The notes beneath the pieces are model-generated. The model was not told the origin of the DNA. It searched no databases and worked only from the letters and a program-made list of their open reading frames with translations. 64,000 nt of DNA from Tubulanus polymorphus (lineage: Eukaryota > Nemertea > Palaeonemertea > Tubulaniformes > Tubulanidae): assembly GCF_964204645.1 (NCBI RefSeq), contig NW_027437432.1:149653-213652 (forward strand). The letters are read 5' to 3'. Position 1 is the stretch's first letter. Every line of letters begins with the position of its first letter. The position numbers and the translations under genes were made by a program. Shown in pieces: positions 24,501-39,500 of the stretch.

Positions 24501-27500
24501 CAGTGTTCCAGTCTCCACAGTTCCACAGTTCCAGTCTCCACAGTTCCACAGTTCCACAATTCTGAGCTAAGATTTGGTGATATATTGACAATGAACTGAC
24601 TAGTCAAATTTAACCGTGGAACCGCATGCCAGGTGTGGTTATTTGATCAGGGTACAGTTCCACAGTTAAACAGTTCCACATATCCACAGTATTGAGTTAA
24701 GAATGAATCCTATCTAATGGAACAGTATATAAACTAACAAACCTCTAATGTGAATGTAAGGACCACATCTAACTTGGAAAGAGCTGGTTCATTGTCTTCA
24801 GAAACTTCCATCTTCGATATCGAAGAACTTTGAGCTCTAAAAAATGATTACAAACATCAACAATTTAGAATTCATTAATATATCACATTTAATCGGGTTC
24901 AAATATCAATTTCCTCACAGAGAGAGAGAGCTGAACCTCTGAGGATATTTCAATCAATAGTTTCCCCCAAACAGTTGAAATGAAGCCATATTTCTAGCAA
25001 GTGTCAAGAAAAACTTATTCAATACAATTGGACCTTGTCTTCAGGTTACAATCCATCAGTTCATAATGCACTATTATTTATGACAAACGTTATGAAGTTT
25101 TACAGTATTTTGCCATGATTTTGGTTTTTCAGGGGAGGGGGAGGTGGACCCTTCAATTGAATTAGGCATTCAACGGATGTAAATAAGAGTGTCAGTTCAT
25201 ATTCAGTAGGTCTCAGTCTTAATCAATCGGTCAAGAACAAATACCCGATTAAAAACTCTCTCAGTGGCGTGCCACATTTTCTCCCTGTAGCGCACCACAC
25301 TCTGTTTTTTGATGGATTGTGTTATAGTCTATTATGAAAGGATTACTACGATATTTACTGAATATCGATATCAAAGCCTTTAATTCACGCAACAATTTAC
25401 ACAAGATGAGAACGGTTTACAGCTCATTACAACTCAACAACATCGGCCCTAGAAACATACAGTTCACTTCATGTTGGGCACAGTTATCATCATCTGGGCT
25501 CATTTACGGGCCTAGATCATCATCTGGGCTCATTTACGGGCCTAGATCATCATCTGGGCTCATTTACGGGCCTAGATCATCATCTGGGCTCATTTACGGG
25601 CCTAGATCATCATCTGGGCACATTTACGGGCCTAGATCATCATCTGGGCTCATTTACGGGCCTAGATCATCATCTGGGCTCATTTACGGGCCTAGATCAT
25701 CATCTGGGCTCATTTACGGGCCTAGATCATCATCTGGGCTCATTTACGGGCCTAGATCATCATCTGGGCTCATTTACGGGCCTAGATCATCATCTGGGCT
25801 CAGTTATATGGGCCAAGATGATTATGGAATGAATAAAGTCCAACAATATGCTGATAATCCATTGTCTGTCTGTGGAACATTGTCTAATTATTGTCCTGAT
25901 TTCAATTTTGTTTTTCTATGTTCTAATGGTTTTTTTTGGTCGAGTAATTGCAGTCTCGACAATCAATAAGGTCTGAGAATAGAAACTGGTGAAAACAAGG
26001 GTATTGTTAGTGAAAAGAGTTACCACACCTGATTGGTCACAAGTTACCACACCTGACTGGTCACCACTCACCTCACTGGTCACCACTGACCATTGCACCA
26101 ACTTACAAACTCAGTTGATCACTACAGCTCAGTGGTCTAGTGGTTAGGACAGAGGACTGGCAACTGAGAGACCCAGGTTCAAATCCCGGTGGAGGCTGCA
26201 GCTAGGGTTAGGGTTATGGACAAGCAAGGGTTATGGTACCGGTCACGGACCTAGGGTTAGGGTTAGGAATCTAGGGTTCAAGCAAGCGTTAGGGTTACCG
26301 ACCTATGGTTAAGGTTGGAGGCCATTTTGGTTGCAAGATTTCCTTTTTTGGAATAAAGAACTATCTTTGCGGTACTATTTTCTCTGCTGGGGTAAGAGTT
26401 CTGGGTACTGCAGTGACTCCACACTGTCCTTGAAATGTCTAGCCTTAGGTATATGAAGGTCATGAATTATTGATTTGTCCTGTGTTCAGATCAAGGTTAA
26501 AATGAAAGAGAAGATTGAACTGATGACGATTGAATTACGTATCCAGAAATTAAATCAATTAATCAAATATAAGTGTAGCTAGAAACAAAAGAATTCTAGT
26601 AACATTTCAGAGGTAGAATGAGGGAGTTGATTATAGAGGGACCCTGTATAGCACCAGTCTATTAGTGATGGAGAATAAATCAATAGATATTATTGATTAA
26701 TTATTTATATGTTGTTGTATATGTATGTGTATCGAGGTCTCAATTATTCAGTAATATTTGTATCTGGTTTATTTGATATTCTATCACACGATTCATCGTA
26801 GATTTATTAATGATAATCTTAAATCATTTTGTAATTTGAATATTCAAGTGAATAAAGCAGTTTTATATTGCGCGTGGGGGGTCATATGGTAGATGAGTTG
26901 AAGGTTCACGCTGATCATGAAGAGTCTATATTCATCCAGGCTCACAATGACCGGCTATAGTTAGAGATTACTGCGGATGAATCTGTTTCCTAGATGACTG
27001 GTCTCTCATTACAGATGACTGCATATTGTCTGTATCGATGGGGGTCAACAACAGGCCATTAGAGATATATATATGGAGAGAGAGTGTGAGGGGTCTGTCT
27101 GTCATCGGTCTCTCAGTTTCTGGTAGCAGGCAGCGTGGATGCTACATCTTCTGTCCCCCCCACTCTCTCTCTCTCCCCTCTCTCTCTCTCTCTCCCCCGC
27201 TCTCTCTCTCTACCCCGCTCTCTCTCTCGTTATAGTCTAGGCTTTCTCATGATTAACATCACAATTTAAAATTCAACATGGCTGCTATGACAGACTCTTC
27301 ACTAAAGATGGCTGCAATGGCAGACTCTTCACTAAAAATTGCTGCAATGACAGACAGCACACTAAAGATGGCTGCAATGGCAGACAGCACACTAAAGATG
27401 GCTGCAATGGCAGACAGCACACTAAAGATGGCTGCAATGGCAGACTGCACACTAAAGATGGCTGCAATGGCAGACTGAACACTAAAGATGGCTGCTATGG

Positions 27501-30500
27501 CAGACAGCACACTAAAGATGGCTGCAATGGCAGACAGCACACTAAAGATGGCTGCAATGGCAGACAGCACACTAAAGATGGCTGCAATGACAGACAGCAC
27601 ACTAAAGATGGCTGCAATGGCAGACAGCACACTAAAGATGGCTGCAATGGCAGACAGCACACTAAAGATGGCTGCAATGACAGACAGCACACTAAAGATG
27701 GCTGCAATGGCAGACTGCACACTAAAGATGGCTGCAATGGCAGCGTGTTGTATATGAATCCGTGCACCTGCCACCATTGTTGTGAGATTTAAAACAGATT
27801 TACAAACTACACGAGTGCAACCGTGTTCTACAGTCCGTTCCATAATCATATTCAAACTCAAACACAGTTGATTATGAATCTGTTAGTTACCACACAGATC
27901 AGTGTATCGATTATCTCATTATAGGGCTGTACGTACTCAAAGTCTGATGATATCTCGAACTGAAAATCTCAAGAAATGATCTTGAGATTTTTTGATGAGA
28001 TGACTTTGAAATGCGGAGCCCTAAGGCACAGTGACACACGGACTATATGAAGAGCTAATTGAGTTGTTATGAGCAGCAGGAGCAGCACACGAGCAGCAGA
28101 CAAAGAGCAGACAACTCTTACCTACGCAGATGAGACGAAGTCTTGAAATTAACGTTTTTACGAATACTAATTTACAACGAAATAAATAAATAAAAATTTA
28201 ATATGAAATAATCATATTCTTAAAAATGAATTATAAAAGCCAGGTTAGAAAGAATAATGAATGAATAAGTATTTAGAGATTGTGAGAGTCTGTTTATGTT
28301 GAACTCAGTTTCACAAGTAAACTCCAAAATCAATTTCTAAGATGAAACTTAGGAAGTAATGATGAAATTAACTTGATTTGAGTTAAACATTTTTGTAAAA
28401 GTGGTAGCGATGTTTAGGGTCAGTTTAGATTATAAAGCGGGCCAGGGGAATCTTTCTGATTGGATGTAAGTATTCTAATTCTAACTGTGAAATTAATATA
28501 AAATATTAAAACAAAAATAACTAATAAAAATAAATAAATCAAGTTAAACGTTAATCTGAATAAATAGTTTATTTTGTCGTTAGAGGGTCAGAATAAAAAC
28601 GATTATATTTCTGAGGCTGGAATAAAATACCTCTTGATATGTTCAGACAAAGCTGAATAGAGAGTTGGAGAAACAGTTTTAATATATTCCACTTGAGACG
28701 CTGTCAACCTGAATATTCAAATATATCTTTCAGAAATATTTCTATTTTTTCATAATTTTTCAAACATTTATTGTAAATAAAAAGCAAATTAAAATACTCG
28801 CAACTCATTCAAAATTAAACATAAAAATCGAACAAAAACAAAAAGAAAGAATAAAGAAAAAAAAACATTCATATAACATTTTTAAAACATACATTTTTAT
28901 CATGAATCGAAAAGTGTCAAGTCAGGAGAAAAATCCGTTCTACAGATACAGATACTTGTTGATTGAATTCAAAATTGATAATAAATAATTCATGAAACCC
29001 TTTATTCACGACCCCTCCCACTCCCCCTTACCCTCCCTCCTCATAGATGTGACCCCACTCCCCCTTACCCTCACTCCTCATAGATGTGACCCCACTCCCC
29101 CTTACCCTCCTCCTCATAGATGTGACCCCACTCCCCCTTACCCTCCTCCTCATAGATGTGACCCCACTCCCCCTTACCCTCACTCCTCATAGATGTGACC
29201 CCACTCCCCCTTACCCTCCCTCCTCATAGATGTGACTCCACTCCCCCTTACCCTCCTCCTCATAGATGTGACCCCACTCCCCCTTACCCTCACTCCTCAT
29301 AGATGTGACCCCACTCCCCCTTACCCTCACTCCTCATAGATGTGACCCCACTCCCCCTTACCCTCCTCCTCATAGATGTGATCCCGCTCCCCCTTACCCT
29401 CACTCCTCATAGATGTGACCCCACTCCCCCTTACCCTCACTCCTCATAGATGTGACCCCACTCCCCCTTACCCTCCTCCTCATAGATGTGACCCCACTCC
29501 CCCTTACCCTCCTCCTCATAGATGTGACCCCACTCCCCCTTACCCTCACTCCTCATAGATGTGACCCCACTCCCCCTTACCCTCACTCCTCATAGATGTG
29601 ACCCCACTCCCCCTTACCCTCACTCCTCATAGATGTGACCCCACTCCCCCTTACCCTCACTCCTCATAGATGTGACCCCACTCCCCCTTACCCTCCTCCT
29701 CATAGATGTGACTCCACTCCCCCTTACCCTCACTCCTCATAGATGTGACCCCACTCCCCCTTACCCTCCCTCCTCATAGATGTGACCCCACTCCCCCTTA
29801 CCCTCACTCCTCATAGATGTGACCCCACTCCCCCTTACCCTCACTCCTCATAGATGTGGGTAAGATGACAGATCACTAGGGTCAAGGTGAATCAATATTC
29901 AAATGAAGTAAATGAAAGAACACAAATTCTAGACATGGTTCTCTCAAATCCGTGGTAATCTTCAAAATGGAATCTAGTTGCATGCAGCTCTCCGAGTACG
30001 ACCAGCGGAGGTTAATGATGTCTTTACTCCTTTAGAATGCACTGTGATTCTTAATCACATGTAGCTAGAAAAACAGCAGCAGCTGCTGCATCCGGATACC
30101 GAATACACCACACTGTATCCGGATACCGAATACAACACAATGTATCCGGATACCGAATACAACACACTGTATCCGGATACCGAATACACCACACTGTATC
30201 CGGATACCGAATACACCACACTGTATTCGGATACCGAATACAACACAATGTATCCGGATACCGAATACACCACACTGTATCCGGATACCGAATACACCAC
30301 ACTGTATTCGGATACCGAATACAACACAATGTATCCGACTACCGAATACACCACACTGTATCCGGATACCGAATACACCACACTGTATTCGGATACCGAA
30401 TAAAACACACTGTATCCGGATACCGAATACACCACACTGCATTCGGATACCGAATACACCACACTGTATCCGGATACCGAATACACCACACTGTATCCGG

Positions 30501-33500
30501 ATACCGAATACACCACACTGTATCCGGATACCAAATAAAACACACTGTATCCGGTTCCACAGTTAACCATTGAAAATGAAAACTGTGGATCTGAAAAGCG
30601 ACGAATATTATATCAATTTTAACGTTCGTTTATAGTTTATATTCTCAAATCTATCTTGATTTATTTATACAGATATAAAAAGAAGCTGTTAAATAGACAG
30701 TAGCAGACGCCGTGTGTATCATATAGCAATATGCAAATTGATCTCGTTTAATCCTGCATTCTCTTTAAAGCCTTATTCGCATAATTTAGCAATCTTTAAA
30801 TATACAACATCTGGATCCAATCTTACAGTTCTTCAGTTTAACTCAGTTTATACCGTTAATCATTACAAATGTTTTAAATAATGTCAAATCTGAGCTCAAT
30901 ACTGTAAAACTGGGTCCAGATTCGTTTTGAGTAGAAGAAAACCTGGACCAGTTTAAACCCGGGGCTAACTGAATATTTAAGCTAACCCGCGTGGTCTAAG
31001 TTAGAACCGGTCTATGAGGAGTATATGAATATTTTACCTAGCGTTTTGTCTTAAACGATACATTGCGTAATTCTCCTGACGTCTAAAATTCAATTCAACA
31101 AGAAACAAAAAGGTAACAAAACAATAAATCAATAAACAATAAACTTCATCCTCCCTCGGCAGGGATTCAAACCTGATGACATCATGAAGAACTGAGTACC
31201 AGTTTGAATCCTTGCTGAGGGAGGATGGGCCAACTCATACTAAATAACTGTCTATCAGTATCTAGATACCTGTGATACCATCATAAGTATCTAGATATCT
31301 GTGATACCATCATAAGTATCTAGATATCTGTGATACCTATAATGCTCTCATTTGACTTCATATCTTTGAAATCTCTGAATATTGAAATCGATATTGAGAG
31401 AAGTAAGGATGAAAGTCTCCCTTCCTCCCTCCCTGCATCACTCCCTCCCTCCCTGCGTCACTCCCTTACTCCCTCCCTCCCTGCGTCACTCCCTTACTCC
31501 CTCCCTCCCTGCGTCACTCCCTCCCTACATCACTCCCTTCCTCCCTGCGTCACTCCCTCCCTGCATCAATTCATATGAATTTCATATAAATAGAAATTTC
31601 TTCAGTAACTTCACTTCATATACAAAAATAACATCCACTCAAAACTCAGTTCACGTTTATAGATTTCTATAAAATTCAACAGATCTTTTAGACTTATCTC
31701 CTTAACTTGACCCCAATTTATAGACCGGGTATCAAAATTATCCCCACACCGCAGTTACATAAAAACCATAAAAAACAGCCAGATTTTGAAATGTATCTAG
31801 GTTACCACACTCCTCAAATAGATGGCAAAACTGATCAGCGAACCCTACCTGTTATATCGTTTTAATTTCTGAATGGAATATTTCGAATCTGTGCTTCCTT
31901 TTGACACTGGTAGACTTTCTAGATTTGCCATTAATAAATTTATGGATGACTTCAATTCTTCGATGTACATACTCTCCATTTCTTTAACTACAAACTTTGG
32001 AAACCGACGAGTCTGAAATTAGGAGAAAATAATAATATCTTATTCTTTTTTTTTCTCTCGAAACCAAAAAGTTAAATTCATCATAATTTTAGTCACGTTC
32101 TATCACAGCATTGAAATTAATTTCGGATGTATTTTACAACAGTTTCAAAATTTTAAAGTATTGAAAAATAGATTAGAAAATCATATCTTCAATATTTTGA
32201 TCGCACAGGAAGAAACTAAGCAATCATATATAGTTTACAGTGTAACTCAGATAAGTCGTCACATGACTATTTTTAGTCTCAATTTCTATTTTCAATTCAA
32301 TTTAGGAAATGTAACTTGTCATTAGGAAAAGTTGTCAACTTAATGACCATCACAACGAAGACGACTTAAGCCGAGAGTTCTAACTGTAGTATTTGAACGC
32401 CAATGACTAGAATATATTAACATGTTCCGCATTTAGACGTTAAAAGATAAAATAAAAAAAAATTAAACACATGATACCGCTTTTCATGAATGCAAAAAAC
32501 AAAAAGAGGATTACAAAAATAGGAAAGGATAGGGTAAAACAGCCACCCTCAAAGTCACTCTCTCTCTCTGTAGCTTCAAATTGCACTTGGAACAAATCTC
32601 ATCTTTCAAAAACAATAAAATCATCGAAAACTTTGACGATTTCTGTAGAATTGTCTTTGGAAAGAGATTTGACATTTCTATTCTCTCAAGACTTTTACAG
32701 ATTCGTGCAATGTGCATTCACATTTATATACATATAGGATTCATGCATTTCAGTGTCAGTGAACAAACACGTGACGATTTGTCCCCTTGCTTAATGCCAA
32801 CAGAATAATATCAAATATCCACGAACAAACTTGTAACGAATAGTCCCCTTGCTTTACACCCAGATAATAGTATCAAATAAACCGCTGCATTAAGTTAAAA
32901 CTAAAACTTCACAAAAAGACTTATTTTTTACGTCATTACATCAGTAGTTTTCTACGACGAGATACTTCAGAACGCGAGCTCTTGTAATGTTTGATTTGAT
33001 GTTGTTTTGTTTGTATGCAACATTGTACCTGTAAAATCTTATGTTGCAAAAACGCAACATTTCTTTTTAGATTTAAATTTCCAATTCATATCAGGTACTT
33101 ACACAACTTGGAAAAATAGAACTGTTGAGTAACTTATTTCTCACACAATCAAGTGCTATTAGAATATGTTTTTGAAAGGATTTTTAACCAATATTTTATA
33201 AAGAATGAAAGCAAAAAATGCAATTTTAGAATAAATGAAAATGAAAATACGTTAAGAGACCCACGATTATTCAATGATAAAGTTTCCCAGTCCAGGGCCA
33301 GGGTTTCACAGTCGAGACTTAAGTCTAAAAAGTTATCAGTTATAAGACTATAGAATGAAAATGTTAAAATCTTTGACCGTTACTGGATCAATGAGTTTCA
33401 ACAGTGGAACCAGGCCCTGGATCCAGAACTGTCAGTATGAATAGACCACGCTTGAAACAAGTGCCTCAGATTATATGACCTCCGCAAGACAAAATGTTTA

Positions 33501-36500
33501 GAATTTTTCCACTCCCAATTCATGCACTGACAACCCATTGTAGCTGCCCGGGAATTCATTGGTCCCGCCGGATCTGAGGCTATCGAGTTAACTGCATCAC
33601 AATCGTGGGTCACAGTAAAAATATCCTTGTAATGTGATTCATAGAAATAAAATAAAATTCAGTTTGAATTTTCAAACAGTAGACCAGTAAATAATCAATA
33701 ATCGGAAATCATCATTCCAAATCCGGATTTATTTTCAATTCGTGAAAAATGACTTTTAATCTAAACCAGGGATTAATGATCACCGGTCGAGAGTGACAGC
33801 TATCATCAAAAATCAATAGCGATTTGTCTCATACAGAATCAGCCAATCAACACGCTCGTTTTCGAAATCATGTGACACATAAAGCCGACATCGAATAATC
33901 GGGAATTTTCTCTAAACTAAGAAATTTCTGGCTTCAAAAACAGAGAAAAACTGTGTTGGAAAAAAATAATAATAATTTCCTTTTGCTACGGTGCATAAAT
34001 ATTCGATATAAAAATATCAAAATACACGTCATGCGCTGAATTAAAATATCAATTTCATCTCAGATATATCATTTAAAAATCATCGGTTTTAACTCAGCAA
34101 ATATCATGCAATTTTGATATAAAAGTGCATTCAATATGTTTGTATGATATATACATCTCACATTGCGAAACATTGCAAACTCAATCTCCAATAATAATAA
34201 TAATAATAATAATAATCATTATTACTAATATATGTATATATATGTATGAGTGTAAAATTTCTATGCAAATAAATCACATTACAAGTCGAGGCAGCGTAAA
34301 AATCAAGAGACAAAAACGATCGAAATAAAAACTTTCAGCGTTGTTTTTTAAATAGTTTTTTTTTCTAGTTTTGATTTTATTTCGTCGAATATTTTTTACC
34401 TTCACCCTATCAAAATGCCACTCCCAATAACGTTCAGAGCTAACGTCCTTTGGCTACAAGAGAATTAACAAACGGGAGAAAAAAATAAAATAAGCAATGT
34501 TTAAAAAAACGGCAAAACAGCGGACGAACGATCGTCCCGGGAGACAGAACCCATCACCCGGCAACCACACTCGAGCAACAATCAATATATATATATATTT
34601 ACAAAACAGTATCGTTTCCGTGACGACGAAGCAACAATGCTGAAAAGTAACATCGGGGATGAAGATAAAATTGAAGAGAATGATGTTTACAGTAGAGAAG
34701 CATTCAGCGTAGAGGAGGAGGATGATGATGATACGTATGACTCCAATACTTAGAATGCAGAGGAGGAGGATGATGATGATACGTATGACTCTTATACTCA
34801 GAATGCAGAGGAGGAGGAGGAGGATGATACGTATGACTCCAATACTTAGAATGCAGAGGAGGAGGATGATGATGATACGTATGACTCCAATACTTAGAAT
34901 GCAGAGGAGGAGGATGATGATGATACGTATGACTCCAATACTTAGAATGCAGAGGAGGAGGATGATGATGATACGTATGACTCCAATACTTAGAATGCAG
35001 AGGAGGAGGATGATGATGATACATATGACTCTTATACTTAATATATCAGAAATTCATATTCTCCAAGTAACTGCAGCAATACGGGCAGTGACCCGTGGGG
35101 CACGGGCACGATGGTCGCACGGGCACGACGGGGCACGGGCACGATTGGGTACGGGCACGATTGGGTACGGGCACGGTTGGGTACGGGCATGACGGGGTAC
35201 GGGCACGACGGGGCACTGGCACCACAGGGCACAGGCATGACGGGGCACAGGCACCACGGGGCACGGGAACCACGGGCATGACGGGGCACGGGCACCACGG
35301 GGCACAGGCATGACGGGGCACGGGAACCACGGGGCACGGGCTCTGTAAAACATTCTTCACACCTTATTAGACCATTCTCAAGATAAAACTGGGCTAAGCT
35401 CATTCTGGTGCAGCTGTACTCTGCCATTTTCTTCTTCCCTTGTGCAAATAATGCTTAAATAATCGCGATCTATTTATGAGTTTTATGAATGATAACTGGC
35501 CCCTGATTTTTGTTTATAAGAAAAAAGATGAAATTATCGAAGGTAGAAGCAGATAAAAGATAAACCTAGATTGAGATAAAATATGTGAGAAAAAATAGAG
35601 ATCAAAATATGAATGAATGATTGAATATTAGAAAATATAGTGTCTTAAAAATAGAAAGCGTTTGAAGAAGCCGTGATTGAAAATCATCGTCTAGCGGTAG
35701 AAATCATTCCACGGTGGATAAAATCATTCCACGGTGGATAAAAAACCGATCAGTGGTTCTAAACAGCTACTGAATACCGTTAATACAGACTGACCAATAG
35801 CTGTCTATATCCAGACTGACCAATAGCTGTCTATGACCAGACTGACCAATAGCTGTCTATGACCAGACTGACCAATGGCTGTCTATGACCAGACTGACCA
35901 ATAGCTGTCTATGACCAGACTGACCAATAGCTGTCTATGACCAGAATGACCAATAGCTGTCTATGACCAGACTGACCAATAGCTGTCTATGACCATACTG
36001 ACCAATAGCTGTCTATGACCAGACTGACCAATAGCTGTCTATGACCAGACTGACCAATAGCTGTCTATATCCAGACTGACCAATGGCTGTCTATGACCAG
36101 ACTGACCAATAGCTGTCTATGACCAGACTGACCAATAGCTGTCTATGACCAGACTGACCAATAGCTGTCTATGACCAGACTGACCAATAGCTGTCTATGA
36201 CCAGACTGACCAATGGCTGTCTATGACCAGACTGACCAATGGCTGTCTATGACTAGACTGACCAATAGCTGTCTATGACCAGACTGACCAATAGCTGCCT
36301 ATGACCAGACTGACCAATGGCTGTCTATGACCAGACTGACCAATAGCTGTCTATGACCAGACTGACCAATGGCTGTCTATGACCAGACTGACCAATGGCT
36401 GTCTATGACCAGACTGACCAATAGCTGTCTATGACCAGACTGACCAATAGCTGTCTATATCCAGACTGACCAATAGCTGTCTATGACCTGACTGACCAAT

Positions 36501-39500
36501 AGCTGTCTATGACCAGACTGACCAATGGCTGTCTATGACCAGACTGACCAATAGCTGTCTATGACCAGACTGACCAGTAGCGAAAATATCAATATCAAAT
36601 TGATGTCGTTGTTTAGAAGCTGAGAGAGAGAGAGAGAGAGCGCAGAGAGAGAGAGAGAGAGAGAGAGACAACAGCAACATGCTGAGTGAGAACAACTGTG
36701 GATGCACACATTAACAGTGTCACCACACATCTGAGAGTGAGAACGCACAGACAATGAGAGTTATTACAGTAAACAGTAAACACTGAGATATATAGTTACA
36801 GTAGACAGTACTAGAAGATTTACAGTCAACTTTTAGAAGATTAGTTTTAAGGACTTGAAAATGAGAGGTACCCTACGGCATACTCCCCCCGACCCTCAAT
36901 ACCATCGGGCAATATCATTACTATGATTATGACACGTATAAGCGATCACTATGGAAACAAAATGAATATATATTCATTTAGAGTTGTACGATGAGGAACA
37001 CACACGCAGACACGGACTGACGCACAACAGGCCATGAGTAGTTAGTGATTTGTGGATGTAACGACAACATTATCTAGCAACAATCGTTTAAATCGGGGTT
37101 CTTAGTCGAGGGGGGAAAAATAATAATTAAAAAACATTCCAAATACCACCGAAATAAAGATATATAATATCTACAATCATTAGTGCTTACCTTCAACTAG
37201 ATTTATTAATTTATTTTTTTTTTTTTGAGAGGAAAAAGTTTGAGAAAGAAAAGGATTAGTTTTCGCTTAATTATTGTCGGTAACCGTCGACGACACGAGA
37301 AAAAAAAAAGACGAGAAAAAATTGTTTTCATAAAAATTGATAGGAAATTCAGAGATGGTCCCTTGATAGAAGCAGGTCAAGGTCAATCAAATGGAGGAAC
37401 GAAACTGGAGTAACAGACGCTAATCGTCTTTAGAATTAATCCTTTCAGGCGAAGAAAGAAAAATCCACTCCCACTCACGCCACTCCCCTCCCTCCCCTCC
37501 CCTCCCCCTCACTGAAATATAAACATCATGAATAAATACGCACAGATAAAATGATTAGGTAACATTTTTAATTTTTTGCAGAAATTTCTAAACTTCAAAA
37601 ACACCGGTTCCAGTTTCACAGATCTGTAATTTTACTCTTAAAACACGTTGAATCTAATGTTAGTGAAAGTGAACCCGGTTCACAGTGAACCCAATTCCTC
37701 CTCAGTTAAAATATAACTGTTTAGTCAAATTCTAATTCTAGGATGATTTTTACCTTTGCCATTTCTTCACAATGCATCAAACGACCATCTAATTCTCGTC
37801 TTACTTGAGCGGCTTGTTCATCAGCATTATCCAACTATAAATATAAAATATAGGGGGCGTTCATCAGCATTATCCAACTACAAATATAAAATATAGGGGG
37901 CGTTCATCAGCATTATCCAACTACAAATATAAAATATAGGGGGCGTTCATCAGCATTATCCAACTACAAAATATAACAATATGACTATAATAGATTTGAC
38001 AAATCTTATGCTACAGGTGGCGCATGGCACTGCACGGTACTGCGCACGGCTGCATGGCACTGCACAGTACTGCGCACGGCTGCATGGCACTGCATGGTAT
38101 GGCATGTCACTGCACGGCACATGCAGCTTTCAAACATCAATACTAACATGCTATCAGTCTAAACTCAATTATTACCATGACAACCACTACTATTGAAATA
38201 CTCCTTCAAACAAGTCTCCTCCAAGTTCACTCCGGTGCTCCAACTCCACTCTGACCTCACATCGTAGAGATCTTTGAACTGTGACCTCGATCATGGGGTA
38301 CTTTGGCCTCAATTTAGGGAGAACTATAACCTCAGTCTAGGGAGAGCAATGACCTCAGTTCAGGGAGAACTTTGACCTCAGTTTAGGGAGAACTTTGACC
38401 TCAGTTTAGGGAGAACTATGACCTCAGTTTAGGGAGAACTTTGACCTCAGTTTAGGGAGAACTTTGACCTCAGTTTAGGGAGAACTATGACCTCAATTTA
38501 GGGAGAACTATGACCTCAGTTTAGGGAGAACTTTGACCTCAGTTTAGGGAGAACTATGACCTCAGTTTAGGGAGAACTTTGACCTCAGTTTAGGGAGAAC
38601 TATGACCTCAGTTTAGGGAGAACTATGACCTCAGTTTAGGGAGAACTTTGACCTCAGTTTAGGGAGAACTATGACCTCAGTTTAGGGAGAACTTTGACCT
38701 CAGTTTAGGGAGAACTATGACCTCAGTTTAGGGAGCAAAGAGAGTCATAGTTTTAAGGGCAGCCTCTGCAATTTATATCCATTCAGTCATATTGAAATCT
38801 GGCCACAAAATTTGACACATTTTTCACGTAGCTTTCTATTTCATCACAAAGTATTTCAGTCAATTCAGGTGAATATTATATTTCAAGAGCTTTTTTTCTG
38901 TTTGTTGTAAATCGACAGCATTGATGATAAAACTACCACAGGACATTAACACATTTAACATTCACACACTGATAAATAAATGCGATAATATAAATATCGG
39001 TGTCATATCCTGTTTCATCCGTTAAACAACCTAAATATAATTCATCCTGGTTGCCATCGGGGAGAATAGGTATTTACATCACCAGCCGTACACGGCTTGT
39101 AGCAGTTATTGAAGAGTCAACTGAGTTTAATAATTGATAATATACGACCTGTAAAACTACGTGGATCGGATATATGATAGATCACGCAGTTCACACCTAC
39201 ACACTATATCTATAATTGTGAATCATTTGATCACGGACAATTGTGATCAGTTCTGATATCACTAATAAATCAAGATCATACACAATAACTGTGTAATATA
39301 CAGGGTCCGATCTAAGGAATGAAAGCCACTTGCCCGGGGGGGGCAAGCGTATCTGAAATTTCGCTTGCCCCCTCCAAAAGCTACTTGCCCTACACAGGCA
39401 GTCCGATTGGTGGCGCTATCATCCGTTGTATCTAGTGGGGAAAAAGCTTTGCGATATAAAATTGCACTAGCCCGGGGGACAAGTGATAATGATAACCTAC

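Noticed and set aside
26127-26205. tRNA gene
   Set aside because: A- and B-box-like sequence is present but there is no acceptable acceptor stem, and the block is shared with another copy of the same dispersed repeat.
27259-27861. 200-codon minus-strand frame [10 protein letters not shown] repeats (membrane-like)
   Set aside because: Hydrophobic look comes from the 30-bp repeat; no splice sites or conserved residues.
28132-28160. Possible 20-nt CADPS microexon on the minus strand
   Set aside because: Acceptor- and donor-like sequences are present, but including it would break the phase between exons 6 and 7, which join perfectly without it.
34722-35427. Arg/Met-rich and Pro-rich frames
   Set aside because: Products of the 48-bp and 15-bp arrays; the non-repeat end (35345-35427, minus) has no recognisable homology or fitting CADPS phase.
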